NCBI GenBank assembly: GCA_903970355.1
Contig: CAJCIF010000542.1
Coordinates: 1-6,094, forward strand
Direction: 5' to 3'
From: Actinomycetota bacterium
GTDB lineage: Bacteria; Cyanobacteriota; Vampirovibrionia; Obscuribacterales; Obscuribacteraceae
Length of the DNA: 6,094 nt
Shown here in pieces: positions 5,792 to 6,094 of the stretch (its first letter is position 1; each line of letters begins with the position of its first letter). A model generated the notes under the pieces. The model did no database searches, had not been told where the DNA came from, and saw only the letters and a list, made by a program, of their open reading frames with translations. Made by a program: the position numbers and the translations under genes.

Positions 5792-6094
5792 ATGTCCCAA
5801 TTTATGGATGCATTATCGGCAGCTCTGGTATCGCTCGCTTCTACATTCGCTGACGGAATTGGTGGATTGACGCCGCCGGCAGCACCGGCTAACGCAGCCA
5901 GCACGCGAGGTTGGCAAGTAATTGCCGTTACAATCCTTTGTAGTTTTTTGGCCCAGAGCGTAAAGATCATCACCAAGTTTTTGCAGACCGGCAAAATCGA
6001 TTTGCGCATACTGGCAAAGACAGGCGGAATGCCATCCAGCCACAGCTGCTGCACGATGGGCATGGCGGTTTCGGTAGGACTTATCCTCGGATTC
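5792..6094 (+). CDS. Divergent PAP2 family (DUF212) membrane protein, 3'-truncated by window
   Basis: The frame is open from ATG 5792 to the last base (101 codons), so the C-terminal part, usually about 100 residues with further membrane helices, lies beyond the window. The signature is AQSVKIITKFLQTGKIDLRI (residues 57-76) followed by TGGMPSSHS (79-87) and a Gly/Ala/Val-rich membrane segment. This matches the DivPAP family, distant relatives of PAP2 phosphatases in which Lys and the PSSHS block correspond to the phosphate-binding residues. Members are integral membrane proteins of poorly defined substrate; lipid or prenyl phosphates are plausible. The first 40 residues (Ala/Pro-rich, ADGIGGLTPPAAPANAAS) are an extension beyond the usual short N-terminus, and residues 88-90 read CCT where A-x-V is common. 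It follows crtE by 11 bp, an order I associate with cyanobacterial genomes. A start at ATG 5804 is possible. Confidence 0.88.
   Translation, partial: MSQFMDALSAALVSLASTFADGIGGLTPPAAPANAASTRGWQVIAVTILCSFLAQSVKIITKFLQTGKIDLRILAKTGGMPSSHSCCTMGMAVSVGLILGF

Noticed and set aside
5761..6063. 100-codon minus-strand frame antisense to the DivPAP gene
   Set aside because: The plus-strand frame carries the TGGMPSSHS signature and an upstream ribosome-binding site; the minus frame has no recognisable feature.

Overview
The window is protein-coding almost throughout, with moderate GC. Hand counts give about 50% in nnr, about 53% in the acyl-CoA dehydrogenase and about 43% in the secreted-protein gene. 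It holds seven genes, two of them cut by the window edges. No tRNA, rRNA, CRISPR array, insertion sequence or phage gene was seen. The organism is bacterial. A GGPP-type prenyl synthase of the plant/cyanobacterial sequence style lies directly upstream of a divergent PAP2 (DUF212) gene, an order I associate with cyanobacteria. Together with an acyl-CoA dehydrogenase, this points tentatively to a non-photosynthetic cyanobacterial relative (Vampirovibrionia/Melainabacteria such as Obscuribacterales). This is an inference from protein style and gene order, not a proven assignment.

Layout: (1) 1-1384, plus strand: the 3' part of nnr, the bifunctional NAD(P)H-hydrate epimerase/dehydratase that repairs damaged nicotinamide cofactors. 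Its reading frame is open to the left edge, so the first ATG at 59 is internal. (2) 1401-2330, minus strand: an unrecognised, lower-GC gene for a secreted protein rich in Asn, Ser, Thr and Gly. It carries three copies of a short motif and is convergent with nnr, 16 bp away. (3) 2331-2454: the only real intergenic region (124 bp), a divergent promoter region. (4) 2455-6094, plus strand: five closely spaced genes that look like one transcription unit. They encode a YfcE/MJ0936-type metallophosphoesterase, an acyl-CoA dehydrogenase, a three-helix membrane protein of unknown function, a geranylgeranyl diphosphate synthase and a divergent PAP2 membrane protein cut by the right edge.

The last three genes are the tightest. 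The membrane-protein gene starts 2 bp after the dehydrogenase stop, and the GGPP synthase ATG abuts the membrane-protein TAG with no gap, so translational coupling is likely. A plausible but unproven reading is a lipid/isoprenoid operon: the synthase makes the C20 diphosphate, the DivPAP protein may dephosphorylate a prenyl or lipid phosphate at the membrane, and the unknown membrane protein may assist at the same site. The main points for follow-up are the unknown secreted repeat protein, the unknown membrane protein placed between the dehydrogenase and GGPP synthase genes, and several departures from family consensus in the dehydrogenase, GGPP synthase and DivPAP protein.
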